A DNA stretch of 64,000 nt, taken from contig CASCJZ010000520.1 in the NCBI GenBank assembly GCA_949152475.1, forward strand, positions 682,001 through 746,000. Direction: 5' to 3'. The notes beneath the pieces are model-generated. The model was given only the letters and a program-made list of their open reading frames with translations, was not told the DNA's origin and made no database searches. This DNA is from Terebella lapidaria. Its lineage: Eukaryota; Annelida; Polychaeta; Terebellida; Terebellidae. The position numbers and the translations under genes were made by a program. Shown here in pieces: positions 46,177 through 57,894 of this stretch (the first letter of the stretch is position 1; each line of letters begins with the position of its first letter).

Positions 46177-47650
46177 TTAGCCCAAAGGCTAAGATAGGTT
46201 ACCGGACAATTTTGGTTTGGCCATGGCAGCATTGGCAGGTAACAGACCTTGAGATTTACCAATCAAGGTTCGCAGTGTAAACATATGACCTTGGGATTGA
46301 CCAATCAAGGTCATCCGTATGAACTTCGATGTAACCATTACATGTATGTGTGCGGCATTTGATATTCTATATGTTGGGTGGAATCGTTTAGGCCGCTCAG
46401 GTCAATTTACACATTCCAAGTCAGACATTTGGCACTCAAGGTCAACTGACGTCAAGTTCAAGGTCATCATTAGTTGTGCCATATATGTCCTCCTATATCT
46501 TCCTATATGTTCATAATGCAAACATGAGCTCTATCTGCAAGCATTTCATCTACAAAGGCAAATCTGGGCGTTTTTTGACCCCAAAATGGCTGTTTTGACC
46601 TTTCAAGGTCATCCAAGGTCAAATTCAAGGTCACCACACAAGTCGCCATATATGACTTCCCATTTGAAAGTGCCAATTTCTAAGCTCTATCTTCAAGCGT
46701 TCTATGAGTGCAGTGCTGACAGCTCCCATTATGAAGGAAAAAAGTGCCGAAAATTTTCCAAGTCCAAAATTTTTTTCAAAGGGTGAAAATTTTTTTTTCC
46801 CTAGAAATGGCCCAAAATGGATAGTAATGTTATTTGGGACGAAAAATTTTTTTTTCGCCGACTCGTCAAAAATTCAAAATGGCCGCCACACTGAGATCGG
46901 CGATTCAAGGGCAACAAAACTTATACACGTCACAGAGGTATATAAGAGGAATCTTTTTAAGCAAAAATCTCAAAACTGATCAGAGAGTTTTTGAGAAAAT
47001 ACAGACCAGGTGCAAATTTGAGCGTTTTTCGACCCAAAAATGGCTGTTTTGACCTTTCAGGGTCATCCAAGGTCAAATTCAAGGTCACCACACAAGTCGC
47101 CATATATGACTTCCCATTTGAAAGTGCCAATTTCTAAGCTCTATCTTCAAGCATTCTATGAGTACAGTCCGGACAGCTCCCATTATGAAGGGAAAAAGGG
47201 AAAAAAGTCCAAAATTTTTTTCAAAGGGTGAAAATTTTTTTTTGCTCTAGAAATGGCCCAAAATGGATAGTAATGCGATCTGGGGCGAAAAAAATTTTTT
47301 TCGCCGACCCGCCAAAAATTCAAAATGGCCGCCACACGGAAACCGGCAGATTTAGGGCAACCAAACTTATACATATCACAGAGGTATATGAGGGGAATCT
47401 TTTGAAACTAAAAACTCAAAACTGATCAGACAGTTTTTGAGAAAATGGCCGTCAAAGTCCAAAATTGAGCGTTTTTCGACAAAAACGGCCGCCATTCTGA
47501 AAAAAATGCGAAAATCAAAAAACAAAAAAATACCTCCTTCTCAAAATATTTTTAGGCATTTTTGTGCAAAATTTCAGAAAGATTCAATCGTTAACTTTAA
47601 AGATAAAAATGTTAACACCGGACGGACGGACGGACGGACGGACGGACGGC
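46177..47650 (-). mobile_element. Family A element in reverse orientation
   Basis: It reads as the reverse complement of 26914-28537: the tail (TTAGCCcaaaGGCTAA, GGTTACCGGACAA) is at its left and the GGACGGACGG microsatellite (about 47620-47650) at its right. Family A sequence in plus orientation resumes after it (GGGCTAACGGAACGGAG at 47654). Plus-strand frames here are repeat shadows. Confidence 0.75.
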
Positions 47651-47837
47651 CGGGCTAACGGAACGGAGTTGGGGGCCTGGGAAAAGCTGAAAACGGCCCC
47701 TAACTATGGTTTAGGCCAAAAGTTAGATTTTAGGGGCCAGTTTTACAATTTTAGGGGCCAGTCGAGATAGGAAATTTAACATGGGAAAGGCCCGTAAGTC
47801 CGTTCCGTCTGCCCGTCCGGCCGGCCGTCAACAATTT

Positions 47838-48505
47838 CTTGTGAACGCGATAACTTACAGAGTTTTTAACGAAATACCGCCAAAATCATACCAGAGGTGT
47901 ATCATGAGCAGATCTCGGACAAGTTCGATGATGGTGACCTTGACCTATTTTTCAGGGCGTGGCAGGACTTCGAACTTGACAATACATGAAAACAGGACTT
48001 TGTACCTTGTGAACGCGATAACTTACAAAGTTTTTAACGAAATACCGCCAAAATCATACCAGAGGTGCATCATGAGCAGATCTCGGACAAGTTCGATGAT
48101 GGGTGACCTTGACCTATTTTTCAGGTCGTGGCAGGACTTCGAACTTGACAATACATGAAAACAGGACTTTGTACCTTATGAACGCGATAACTTACAAAGT
48201 TTTTAACGAAATACCGCCAAAATCATACCAGAGGTGCATCATGAGCAGATCTCGGACAAGTTCGATGATGGGTGACCTTGACCTATTTTTCAGGTCGTGG
48301 CAGGACTTCGAACTTGACAATACATGAAAACAGGACTTTGTACCTTGTGAACGCGATAACTTACAAAGTTTTTAACGAAATACCGCCAAAATCATACCGG
48401 AGGTGCATCATGAGCAGATCTCGGACAAGTTCGATGATGGGTGACCTTGATTTATTTTTCAAGTCGTGGCAGGACTTCGAACTTGATAATACATGAGAAC
48501 AATGC
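47838..48505 (+). repeat. 169-bp tandem repeat, four units
   Basis: Units start with CTTGTGAACGCGATAACTT at 47838, 48006, 48175 and 48344 and carry TCATGAGCAGATCTCGGACA. The period is not a multiple of three, so the similar peptides read from it are not a protein. The segment to 48580 ends with GCAACCCGCC and GTCGTGggcaCGAC, which may be the tail of the element whose hairpin lies at 46137. Confidence 0.75.
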
Positions 48506-48580
48506 CAATTCCTTCCACTAACAGCCCTCCTCGATGCAACCCGCCCAATTGTCGTGGGCACGACTTATACTTGTTTTATT

Positions 48581-50869
48581 AGGTTACCGGACCTATGGTC
48601 CGATAACCTATTGGCATGGCGTTGCGTCCGTCGTCCGTCGTCCGGCGTCCGTCGTCGTCCGTCGTCGTCGTCGTCCACATTTTTATCTTTTTTGTTTACG
48701 GGCGAATTTTTCTGAAATTTTGCACAAAAATACTTAAAAATAATTCAAGAAGGAGGTATTTTTTAGTTTTTTGATTTTCACATTTTTTTCAAAATGGCGG
48801 CCGTTTTCGATGAAAAATGCCTGATTTTGGACTTTGGCGGCCATTTTCTCAAAATCTGTTCAGTAACTTTTTTTCTTTTTGATACATAACACTCCTCATA
48901 TGTACTCCTATGATGTCTATGAATTTCGTTGCGCTTGAATCGCTCGAAGTGGGCCATTTTGGGCCCAAACTCGGCCCAAATGGGACTGTCCCATGTTAAA
49001 TTCTCCTATGCTTTATAATGGGACACATTAAGCCTGATATCTCACTTAATATTGAGATTAGAGACTAGGAATCAATTGTGGACATATAGGAAATGATATA
49101 TGCCGAATATTCGTGTGACCTTGAAGTTGACCTCTGACCTCGGTTTCAAGGTCAGAGCACAAAATGGCTAATATCTCGTTCATTATCGACTTAACAGCTT
49201 AGGAATCAATTGTGGACATATAGGAAATGATATATGCTGAATATTCTGATAACCTTGAATTTGACCTTTGATCTCATTTTCAAGGTAAGGACAAAATGGC
49301 TAATATCTCACTTATTATCGATTTTACAGGCTAGGAATCAATTGTCAATATAAAGGAAATGATTGATGCTGAACATTCTCGTGACCTTGAATTTGACCCC
49401 TGACCTTGGGTTCATGGTCAGAGCATAAAATGTCTAATATCTCCCTTATTATCGACTTTACAGCTCAGGAATCAATTGTGGACATATAGGAAATAATATA
49501 TGCCGAATAATCTGATAACCTTGAATTTGACCTTTGACCTCATTTTCAAGGTCACAGGACAAAATGGCCAATATATCACTTATTATCGATTTTACAGCTT
49601 AGGGATCAATTGTGAACATATAGGAAATGATATATACTGAATATTCTCGTGACCTTGAATTTGACCTCTGACCTCAGTTTCAAGGTCAGAACAAAAAAAT
49701 GGCTAATATCTCGCTTATTATTGACTTTACAGCTTAGGAATCAATTGTGGACGCTGTTATCGACTTTACAGCTTAGGAATCAATTATGAACATATAGGAA
49801 ATGATATATGCCGAATATTGCTATGACTTTGAATTTGACCTTTGACCTCATTTTCAAGGTCGCAGGACAAAATGACTATCTTGCTTATTATCGACTTTAC
49901 AGCTTAGCAATCAATTATGAACATATAGAAAATGATATATGCCGAATATTGCTATGACTTTGAATTTGACCTTTGACCTCATTTTCAAGGTCGCAGGACA
50001 AAATGGCTAATATCTCGCTTATTATCGAGTTTACAGTTAGGAATCAATTATGAACATATAGGATATGATATATGCCGAATATTGCTATGACTTTGAATTT
50101 GACCTTTGACTTTCGACCCTAACCGCCTCTGTGGCCGAGTGGATTGGACTGGTGGCTCTTGAAGCAACGAAGCTCTGAGGCGGTAGGTGACGCTGGTTCG
50201 ATCCCCGTCACCGGCACAAAGTAGGTGGAGTTTTCATCCTGGCACCGCAAAGGTTTCTCCATTCGAATGTGCTTTCCAAATTCAAAATTGTCACCCGACG
50301 GGGGATGGGGAAGACAGGCAGAATTGCCTATCATCATGGACCGTCATTAAATAAATCTGATTATTATTATTATTATTATTATTATTATCATCATTTTCAA
50401 GGTCAGAGAACGAAATGGGTAATATTTTGCTTTTTATCGACTTTACAGCTTTGCAATCAATTGTGGACATATAGAAAATGATATATTCTGAACATTGTCA
50501 TGATCTTGAACTTCACTTTTGACCTAAAATTCAAGGTCACAGGACAAAATGGCAAATAACTTGCTTATTATCGACTTTACAGCTTAGGAATCAATCATGA
50601 ACACATAGGAAATGATATATGCTGAATATTGCTATGACTTTGAATTCGACCTTTGACCTCATTTTCGAGTTCATAGGAGATATGGCTAATATCTTGCTTA
50701 TTATTGACTTTACAGTTTAGGAATCAATTGTGGACATACTAGAAATGACATATGCCGAATATTATTGTGTCCTTGAATTGACCAATGACCTTATTTTCAA
50801 GGTCATGGGACAAAATACTATTATCTGAAATATATATTGTCCAGTAACCTTTCTCAGCCCTTGGGCTAA
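48581..50869 (+). mobile_element. Family A element hosting a SINE
   Basis: The head AGGTTACCGGACC is at 48581, the GTCGTC microsatellite at 48625-48675, then a long ~134-bp array, and the tail TTGTCCAGTAACC with the hairpin TCAGCCCttGGGCTAA. A SINE sits at 50120-50389. Non-coding. Confidence 0.75.
50120..50389 (+). mobile_element. tRNA-derived SINE with (ATT)n tail
   Basis: The head contains TGGCCGAGTGG (A box) and GCTGGTTCGATCCCC (B box), typical of a Ser/Leu-type tRNA. A ~120-base body follows with TTTCATCCTGGCACCGCAAA and GTCACCCGACGGGGGATGGG, then an (ATT)n tail at 50361-50389. Internal RNA polymerase III promoter boxes and the simple-repeat tail are the standard SINE plan. I see no clean target duplication. 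The minus-strand frame reading VTGIEPASPTASEL is the usual translation of a tRNA head, not a gene. Confidence 0.8.
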
Positions 50870-52395
50870 TTTTTTCTTATTGATGCATAACACTCCTCAT
50901 ATGTACCCCTGTGACATGTATAAATTTCGTTGCCCTTGAATCGCTCGAAGTGGGCCATTTTGGGCCCAAACTCAGCCCAAATGGGACTTTCCCATGTTAA
51001 ATTCTCTTATACTTTATAATGGGACACACTAAGCCTAATATATCACTTAATAGTGAGATTAGAGACTAGGAATCAATTATGGACATATAGGAAATGATAT
51101 AGGCTGAATATTCTTGTGACCTTGAATTTGACCTCTTACCTTGGTTTCAAGGTCAGAGCGGCCATTTTAGTAGAAAATGGCCAGTTTTGGACTTTGACGG
51201 TCGTTTTCTCAAAATCTGTTCAGTAACTTTTTGTCTTATTGATGCATAACACTCCTCATATGTACCCCCTGTGACATGTATAAATGTTGTTGCCCTTAAA
51301 TCGCTCGAAGTGGGCCATTTCGGGCCCAAACCCGGCCCAAATGGGACTTTCCCATGTTAAATTCTCATATGCTTTATAGTGGGACATATTAAGCCTAATA
51401 TCTCATTTAATATTGAGATTAGAGACTAGGAATCAATCGTGGACATATAGGAAATGATATATGCCGAATATTCTTGTGACCTTGAAGTTGACCTCTGACC
51501 TCGGTTTCAAGGTCAGAGCACAAAATGGCTAGTATCTCGCTTATCATCGACTCTACAGCTTAGGAATCATTTGTGGACATATAGGAAATGATATATGCAG
51601 AATATTCTTATGACCTTGAATTTGACCTTTGACCTTATTTTTAAAGTCATACCACAAAATGGCGAATATCTCGCTTATTATTGACTTTGCAGCTTAGGAG
51701 TCAATTGTGGACATATAGGAAATGATATACGCTGAATATTCTTGTGACCTTGAATTTGACCTTTGACCTGGTTATCAAGATCATAGCCCAAAATGGCTAA
51801 TATCTCGCTTAGTATCGACTTTACAGCTTAGAAATCAGTTGTGGACATGTATATAGAAAATGATATATGCTGAATATTGTCGTGACCTTGAATTTGACCT
51901 TTGGCTTCATTTTCAAGGTCACAGGACAAAATGGCTTATATCTCGCTTATGATCGACTTTACAGCTTACGAATCAACTGTGAAACATAGGAAATTATATG
52001 TGCCGAATATTCTTATGACCTTGAATTTGACCTCTGACTTTAATTTCAAGGTCATACCACAAAATGACTAATATCTCGCTTATTATCGACTTTACAGCTC
52101 AAGAATCAATTGTGGACATATAGGAAATGATATACGCTGAATGTTCTTGTGACCTTGAATTTAACCTCTGACTTAATTTTCAAGGTCATAGCCGAAAATG
52201 GCTAATATCTCGTTTAGTTACAACTTTACAGCTTAGGAATCAATTGTGGACATATAGGAAATGATATATGCTGAATATTCTTATGAGTTTGAATTTGACC
52301 AGTGACCTTATTTCTAAGGTAAACGGGATAAAATGGCTAAAATCTAAAATATAAATCATATATTGTCCGGTAACCTGCCTTAGCCTTTGGACTAA
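50870..52395 (+). mobile_element. Family A element lacking its head
   Basis: It starts at a T-run with CTTATTGATGCATAACAC (the same internal site that was hit in copy 2) and continues through two spacer blocks and a ~134-bp array to the tail TTGTCCGGTAACC with TTAGCCtttGGACTAA. Confidence 0.7.
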
Positions 52396-53066
52396 TTTTC
52401 TTACTAGGCCCCTTGTCATGGTCACATGAAGAAATGTGTAAAATTGACTATTTCAGACCATTTCACCATTAGACTTGGAAATACAGCTTAATATACTCTT
52501 CTCCATGGCCTAATAGTTTTGTTTGTTGCTTTTCAATTTCCAGTTTGATCAAGCATGGTGGCCATTCTGATCCTTCCGAATGGTTGGTGGAATAAATTAT
52601 TTTGGTCCTCAAGCAAGCTACTATGTGTTTTGAACCATTTCCAGTAAAAAAAACATTCAGATTTTTGGGTTTTATGGTTGTCATTGTTAGGAATGTTATA
52701 AATGTCAATAAATTACTGGTATGCTACATGTATTTATTTGCAAAGTCTCGACTTCTTGAACATGACTCACTTCATCAGTGATAGGCTGATAAAAGATAAT
52801 CCACCACTTGAGAATAAGGTTCCGATACATGAACTATCAACAAACTGCTATTCAAGTAACAAAAAGGTTTGATTATGGCTGCTATGGCAGCAAAATATAT
52901 TCATCTATGCATCAGGGATATACTGATACATGTACTTTGGTACATGTATGTTACAGCCTCGCCCCCGACTACTAATAGCTACTATTTCTAATGAGTGATA
53001 TTACGAAGCTCAGTCCTCTGAGAGGAAAAAAACAGTATCTTATTGAAATGTTTGTTCAATTTCCAG
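52396..53066. other. Low-repeat DNA, probably intron of the PARP14-like gene
   Basis: There is no family A sequence and no clear exon. If the exon at 53067 is real, this is the end of the intron before it. The acceptor region TTTGTTCAATTTCCAG ends at 53066. Confidence 0.45.
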
Positions 53067-53356
53067 CAACTCTCCATGGTAACGGGGTTTATTTCGCCCG
53101 TGACGCTTCTTACTCAGCCCGTGATGTGTACTCGCCTCCGAATACAAACAGCCACAAGCACGTGTACCAGTGCCGTGTACTGACTGGGGAGTACACTAAA
53201 GGAGCCAGTGGAATGAAGGTCCCGCCACCCAAAGACCCACAGGTGCCGCACATACAGTTTGATTCTGTTGCTGATAATACTGGCCCCAACCCTGGAATAT
53301 TTGTTATATTCCACGATACACAGGCCTACCCTGAGTACCTGATCACTTTCACATAG
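53067..53356 (+). CDS. Last exon of a PARP14/15-like mono-ADP-ribosyltransferase gene
   Basis: The exon encodes the C-terminal half of a PARP catalytic domain: [16 protein letters not shown] (with the catalytic Tyr of the H-Y-x triad), then [30 protein letters not shown], and the ending [11 protein letters not shown]. These blocks line up with vertebrate PARP14 and PARP15, whose proteins end in the same AYPEYLITF. It would transfer single ADP-ribose units from NAD+ to proteins. The third triad position (GIFVIF) reads Ile rather than Glu, which in this family goes with mono-ADP-ribosylation or inactivity. The acceptor TTTCCAG|CAACTC gives a phase 1 start, and the stop is at 53354. The frame is open back to an ATG at 52991, but the part before 53067 does not match the family. 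The NAD-binding His and all upstream domains (macro, WWE) lie in exons outside the window or unrecognised. Confidence 0.85.
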
Positions 53357-53928
53357 AATCGCGTTCAAGTTAATATGCTGAAAATTAAGGCATGATGGTG
53401 AAGAACTATGTGTATTCGCTATATATCATGTATATGGTGATAAGAACATGGTAATGTTTTTTGTTGGTAATCCATTTGTTGTGCATGGAGGCACTGACAT
53501 TAGTTTTACCAAGGACATTGATTTCAGCGCGTTAATCAAATATAAACAGCTTCATATTATGATTATGTTCACATGCGTAGTAAATCCCAATGTATTACTG
53601 AGTAACATATATATTAGTTTGTAAACTTCCTCTCTTTCGCATATGAAACGTATACCGTTACATGAACAATGTGTTTATCTAATATTTAGCTGAGAATTTG
53701 ATACCCAGTAGAATATCACCGTATATTTCTTCTTTGCTTAACTAGTGCAATGTTTTGTTTTGTGTGCACTGTGCAGGTAACCAAGATTGCAACCAATGTG
53801 TATCTATTGTGAACACAAATATGAAAAGAAAAACTGTGTATCTATTGTGAATACAAATATAAAAAAAAGATCCACTCACATTTCGAGCTAACAATTACCA
53901 ACTTCTCACGAGTTTTGGATATTGTTTT
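53357..53928 (+). other. 3' untranslated region or downstream DNA of the PARP14-like gene
   Basis: No frame. It holds a ~33-bp direct repeat (TGTGTATCTATTGTGAA at about 53799 and 53836). I see no AATAAA before the transposon remnant at 53929; the first one is near 54464. The transcript end is therefore unclear. Confidence 0.4.
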
Positions 53929-54753
53929 GTATCCCCTGAACAAAGCTTGGCGGAAACTATATGGATTTGTGATCGTCGTGCTGCAGCGTCCACTGTAGAG
54001 ATCTCCTTGTAAACATTCTAAGGATTGCAAATATGAACCGATCCTAATTATATTTTATATATATATGTCATATGGTAAATTCACGACACCCATTTTGGAA
54101 TGAACAACAAAATGCCTTCGTCCAGCAGAGATTTGGTGGCAGTAATTGAAATGTTAATGAAATAATATTACCCAATTTGTGGTGGTTGGAACATAGTCAG
54201 TGCTGGTGATCATAATGTGGATGTCATAATGATCGGTATTGATGGAACTGTAAGGAGGAATTTTACAGTTACATGTACCTCAAAATACGTGTTGAAATTC
54301 ACCTCATGGCGAATAATACGTAAGTGAATATGCTACTTGTTATATCTATTATAGCACACGCATTCTATTACCAACATCCGCATTGGCTTGTCAGTATAAA
54401 ACACTTTTGGGCTTCTTCTCTTCGTATCAGTTGATGTCAGATTTTGAGAAAATAAACGCAAATGTAAAATCTCATAAATTTTATTAAGTAATTGGAATTA
54501 TATGTTTGGTAGAATAACATGTATGAATGTTTCGCACCACACTGCATCTATTTTACCATCATTTCAATGCAAAAACCATTCTAAGAAAATATTCGGGGCA
54601 GATTACATGGCATTGCGCTAATGGGTTTGTATGTGTTTTTTTTCTCAGTGTTTCTCTGATGGTTGACATTATCTGCATTATATGTTTTGGGTGATTGGGC
54701 ACCAGGGGATACACCCACGCTGTCCTCATCGACCGGGGAGGATCTACATGTAG
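53929..54753 (+). mobile_element. Old degenerate relative of element E
   Basis: It starts TATCCCCTGAACAAAGCTTGG, close to the E head, with GGCGGAAACTATATGG and a GTCGTC-like bit. It ends AGGGGATACACCCACGC, TCATCGACCGG and a GGATCTACATG region, a decayed form of the E tail. No coding sequence. It is much older than the copies at 30327 and 35051. Confidence 0.6.
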
Positions 54754-55436
54754 TTAAATTTGTATACCACTAACCATATGTTGAAGTCCAACTCAAGTTA
54801 GAATACCTATTTTTCATGGATGATAAGATAACATACGAGAAGAAATATGTAATTTGACTATACATCGACTATGGATGGTGATGATAGCAGGATAAGCGAC
54901 AAATAGGAGACCGGAATCATAACTTGCATATATTAAACAATCGCCACGATATGTTTCGGGCCTAACCATTCGTGGATGAATTTTCCAAAACTACTAAACT
55001 TGTTCGTAACCTTGACATCGTTATTCAAATCATTCCAAATAGCTGGTACAACATTTATATCAACGTTTTGCGTACGTTATAGAGGGGAACACATGGATCA
55101 TTTTAGTTCATCACACTCAGCATGTTGAATTGATATCGAGATTAATTATGAAGATATCGTTTTAGTGCAAAATTACCTATTGTTTTAAAACTTAATTACT
55201 GACTATAATAAATATTCCTTATGTCATGATGTTACAAGTAAAGGTGTTGGCAAATAAAACTTTAATCGTTCCATATATATATGTGGCAATCTATAGCATG
55301 TACCTTAGATGTCGGGGTTCTTGAAGACTGTAAAAACAGCCTTTAATTTTCCGTTTCTCCAAACAGCTCACAATAATTCAAAATTATTTCGATTTGAGTT
55401 GGACTTCAACTTCTAGTGAGTTGGACTATTGAATTA
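54754..55436. other. Low-repeat AT-rich DNA
   Basis: No gene or named repeat seen. GTTGGACTTCAAC-like phrases occur near 54780 (GAAGTCCAACTCAAGTTAG) and 55398 (GAGTTGGACTTCAACTTC) in opposite orientations, so this segment may be a ~0.65-kb inverted-repeat element. Confidence 0.4.
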
Positions 55437-55690
55437 TGTGATGTCGACAATTATAATCCAACGTAATTCTAAATGTATTTTGTCAATCATAATCCAACGT
55501 AATTCTGCATGTATTTTGTCAATTATAATCCAACGTAATTCTGCATGTATTTTGTCAATTATAAGCCAACGTAATTCTAAATGTATTTTGTCAATTATAA
55601 TCCAACGTAATATCTAAATGTATTATGCCAATTATAATCCAACGTAATTCTACATGTATTTTGTCAATTATAATCCAACGTAATGTCGAA
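55437..55690 (+). repeat. 36-bp minisatellite, about seven units
   Basis: Units of TATAATCCAACGTAATTCT followed by (A/G)(A/C)ATGTATTTTGTCAAT. The period is a multiple of three, so a frame with a 12-residue repeat (IIIQRNSKCILS) stays open; it has no other coding sign. Confidence 0.8.
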
Positions 55691-56491
55691 TGTTTCAACT
55701 GTATTCCAGTTTGAGAGATATGTGGTAATAACTAAAACATGACGGACTTGTGAACTCCTAAGCCTAAAACTTATTGGAGAATAACCACTGGAATATTGCC
55801 ATATCTTCGGAGATACTTCAGAAAGTTCGAAATATTGTCAACATAAATGCACACCTTTGTCCAATTAAATCACAAACAATAAATAGTAGTGTATATGTCG
55901 TGATTACAAGCACTTGTTGTTGTTGTTGTTTCGTTTTGTCACTTAACTTCTCGTGGTTAACAGAGACACTGTCCAGAATCCGTTTTGGAAGAGGATATTG
56001 GGAAACGATATTTTTCGGTTGGGAAACGATATGTTCGATTGAGAAACGCCAAGCTGCAAGGAGGTATGTGTTGTTTTCCTCAATAATGTATGAAAAAATA
56101 GGTGTAATCGTTAATCTGAAAAAAAGACAGACATATGCTAATGTTGTATGAAGTCTTCAATGTCGACCAAACCTGCTATACTTGATATAAAATCGTTTTT
56201 GTGACGTGAAATGCGATGAAAATAACACCGTTTTGAACAAATGAACACTGATGCCCAAATATGTGTCTGATGCACACACAAAGTTACACGAGTCAAGAGA
56301 AAGGTGTATTACATGATCCCCACCGAAAAGAAACATTTTATATCGTTTTCTGATTTTCTGAACCATTGATGTTTTGGTGGGTAAACGATACTGTTCCGAT
56401 TGGACAACAGTTCTGATATGGGTGTCTCGATTAGTAAACGATATTTTATTGGGAATTTATGGCCCGTTAAGGCTCATTTTCGGCTATTTTT
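55691..56491. other. Low-repeat DNA
   Basis: It holds a short (TTG)n run near 55916-55930 and loose repeats of GGGAAACGATAT (55998-56030 and 56380-56445). One 125-codon frame (55774-56151) is open, but it is low in complexity and has no family match I know. Nothing else seen. Confidence 0.45.
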
Positions 56492-57887
56492 AGGTTACCG
56501 GACCTATGGTCCGATAACCTATTGGCATGGCGTTGCGTCCGTCGTCCGTCGTCGTCCGTCGTCGTCGTCGTCCACATTTTTATCTTTTTTGTTTATGGGC
56601 GAATTTTTCTGAAATTTTGCACAAAAATACTTAAAAATAATTCAAGAAGGAGGTATTTTTTAGTTTTTTTATTTTCGCATTTTTTTCAAAATGGCGACCG
56701 TTTTAGACGAAAAATGCCTGATTTTGGACTTTGGCGGCCATTTTCTCAAAATCTGTTCAGTAACTTTTTTTCTTTTTGATACATAAGACTCCTCATATGT
56801 ACTTCTATGATGTCTATAAATTTCGTTGCGCTTGAATCGCTCGAAGTGGGCCATTTTGGCCCAAACTCGACCCAAATTGGACTTTCCCATGTTAAATTCT
56901 CCTATGGGACACATTATGCCTAATATCTCACTTAATATTGAGATTAGAGACTAGGAATCAATTGTGGACATATAGGAAATGATATATCCTGAATATTCTC
57001 GTGACCTTGAATTTGACCTCTGACCTCAGATTCAAGGTCAGAGCACAAAATGGCTTATATCTTGCTTATTATTGACTCTACAGCTTAGGAATCAATTGTG
57101 GACATATAGGAAATGATATATGCTGAATATTCTGATGACCATGAATTTGACCTTTGACCCCATTTTCAAGGTCATAGGACAAAATGGCTTATATCTCGCT
57201 TATTATCGACTCTACATCTTAGGAATCAATTGTGGACATATAGGAAATGATATATGCTGATTATTCTGATGACCTTAAATTTGACCTTTGACCCCATTTT
57301 CAAGGTCATAGGACAAAATAGCTAATATCTCGCTTGTCATCGACTTTACGGCTTACGAATCAGTTCTAAACATATAGGAAATGACATATGCAAATTATTG
57401 TCGTGACCTTGAATTTGACCTTTGACCTCATTTTCAAGGTCACAGGACAAAGTGGCTAATATCTCACTTATTATCGGTTTTACAGCTTAGGAATCAATTG
57501 TGGACATATAGGAAATGATATATGCTGAATATTCTCGTGACCTTGAATTTGACCTCTGACCTGATTTTCAAGGTCCAAGTACAAACTGGCTCATATCTTG
57601 CTCCTCTATTGACTGTATGGCTTGGGAATCAATTGTGGACATATAGAAAATGATATACACTGAATATTTTGATGACCTTGAATTTTGCCCTCATTTTCAA
57701 GGCCACAGCACAAAATTGCTAATATCTCTCTGTTTTGAATTTACAGCTTAGCAATCAACTGTGGACATGATATGTGCTTAATATTATATATGCTGAATAT
57801 TCTTTTGACCTTGACTTTAACCAGTGACCTGGCTAACATCTAAAATATTAAACATTGTCCGGTAACCTATCTTTGACTCTCGGCCAT
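56492..57887 (+). mobile_element. Family A element
   Basis: The head AGGTTACCGGACC, the GTCGTC microsatellite (56535-56572), the GAAGTGGGCCATTTTGG block, about seven ~134-bp units, and the tail TTGTCCGGTAACC with a weakened hairpin. It is followed within ten bases by the H head. Non-coding. Confidence 0.75.
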
Positions 57888-57894
57888 ATTTTTT

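Noticed and set aside
47781-48496. Frames with repeated KVFNEIPPKSYQRC
   Set aside because: The 169-bp unit is not a multiple of three, so the repeats fall in different frames; satellite, not protein.
50119-50337. Minus-strand frame with VTGIEPASPTASEL
   Set aside because: A well-known false protein produced by reading a tRNA-derived SINE head backwards.
52991-53066. Taking the ATG at 52991 as the start of a 121-residue PARP-like protein
   Set aside because: Similarity to PARP14 begins only after the acceptor at 53066; the first 25 codons look like intron, and the catalytic His half would be missing.
55429-55617. Frame with repeated IIIQRNSKCILS
   Set aside because: Translation of a 36-bp minisatellite whose length is a multiple of three; no start context or other coding sign.
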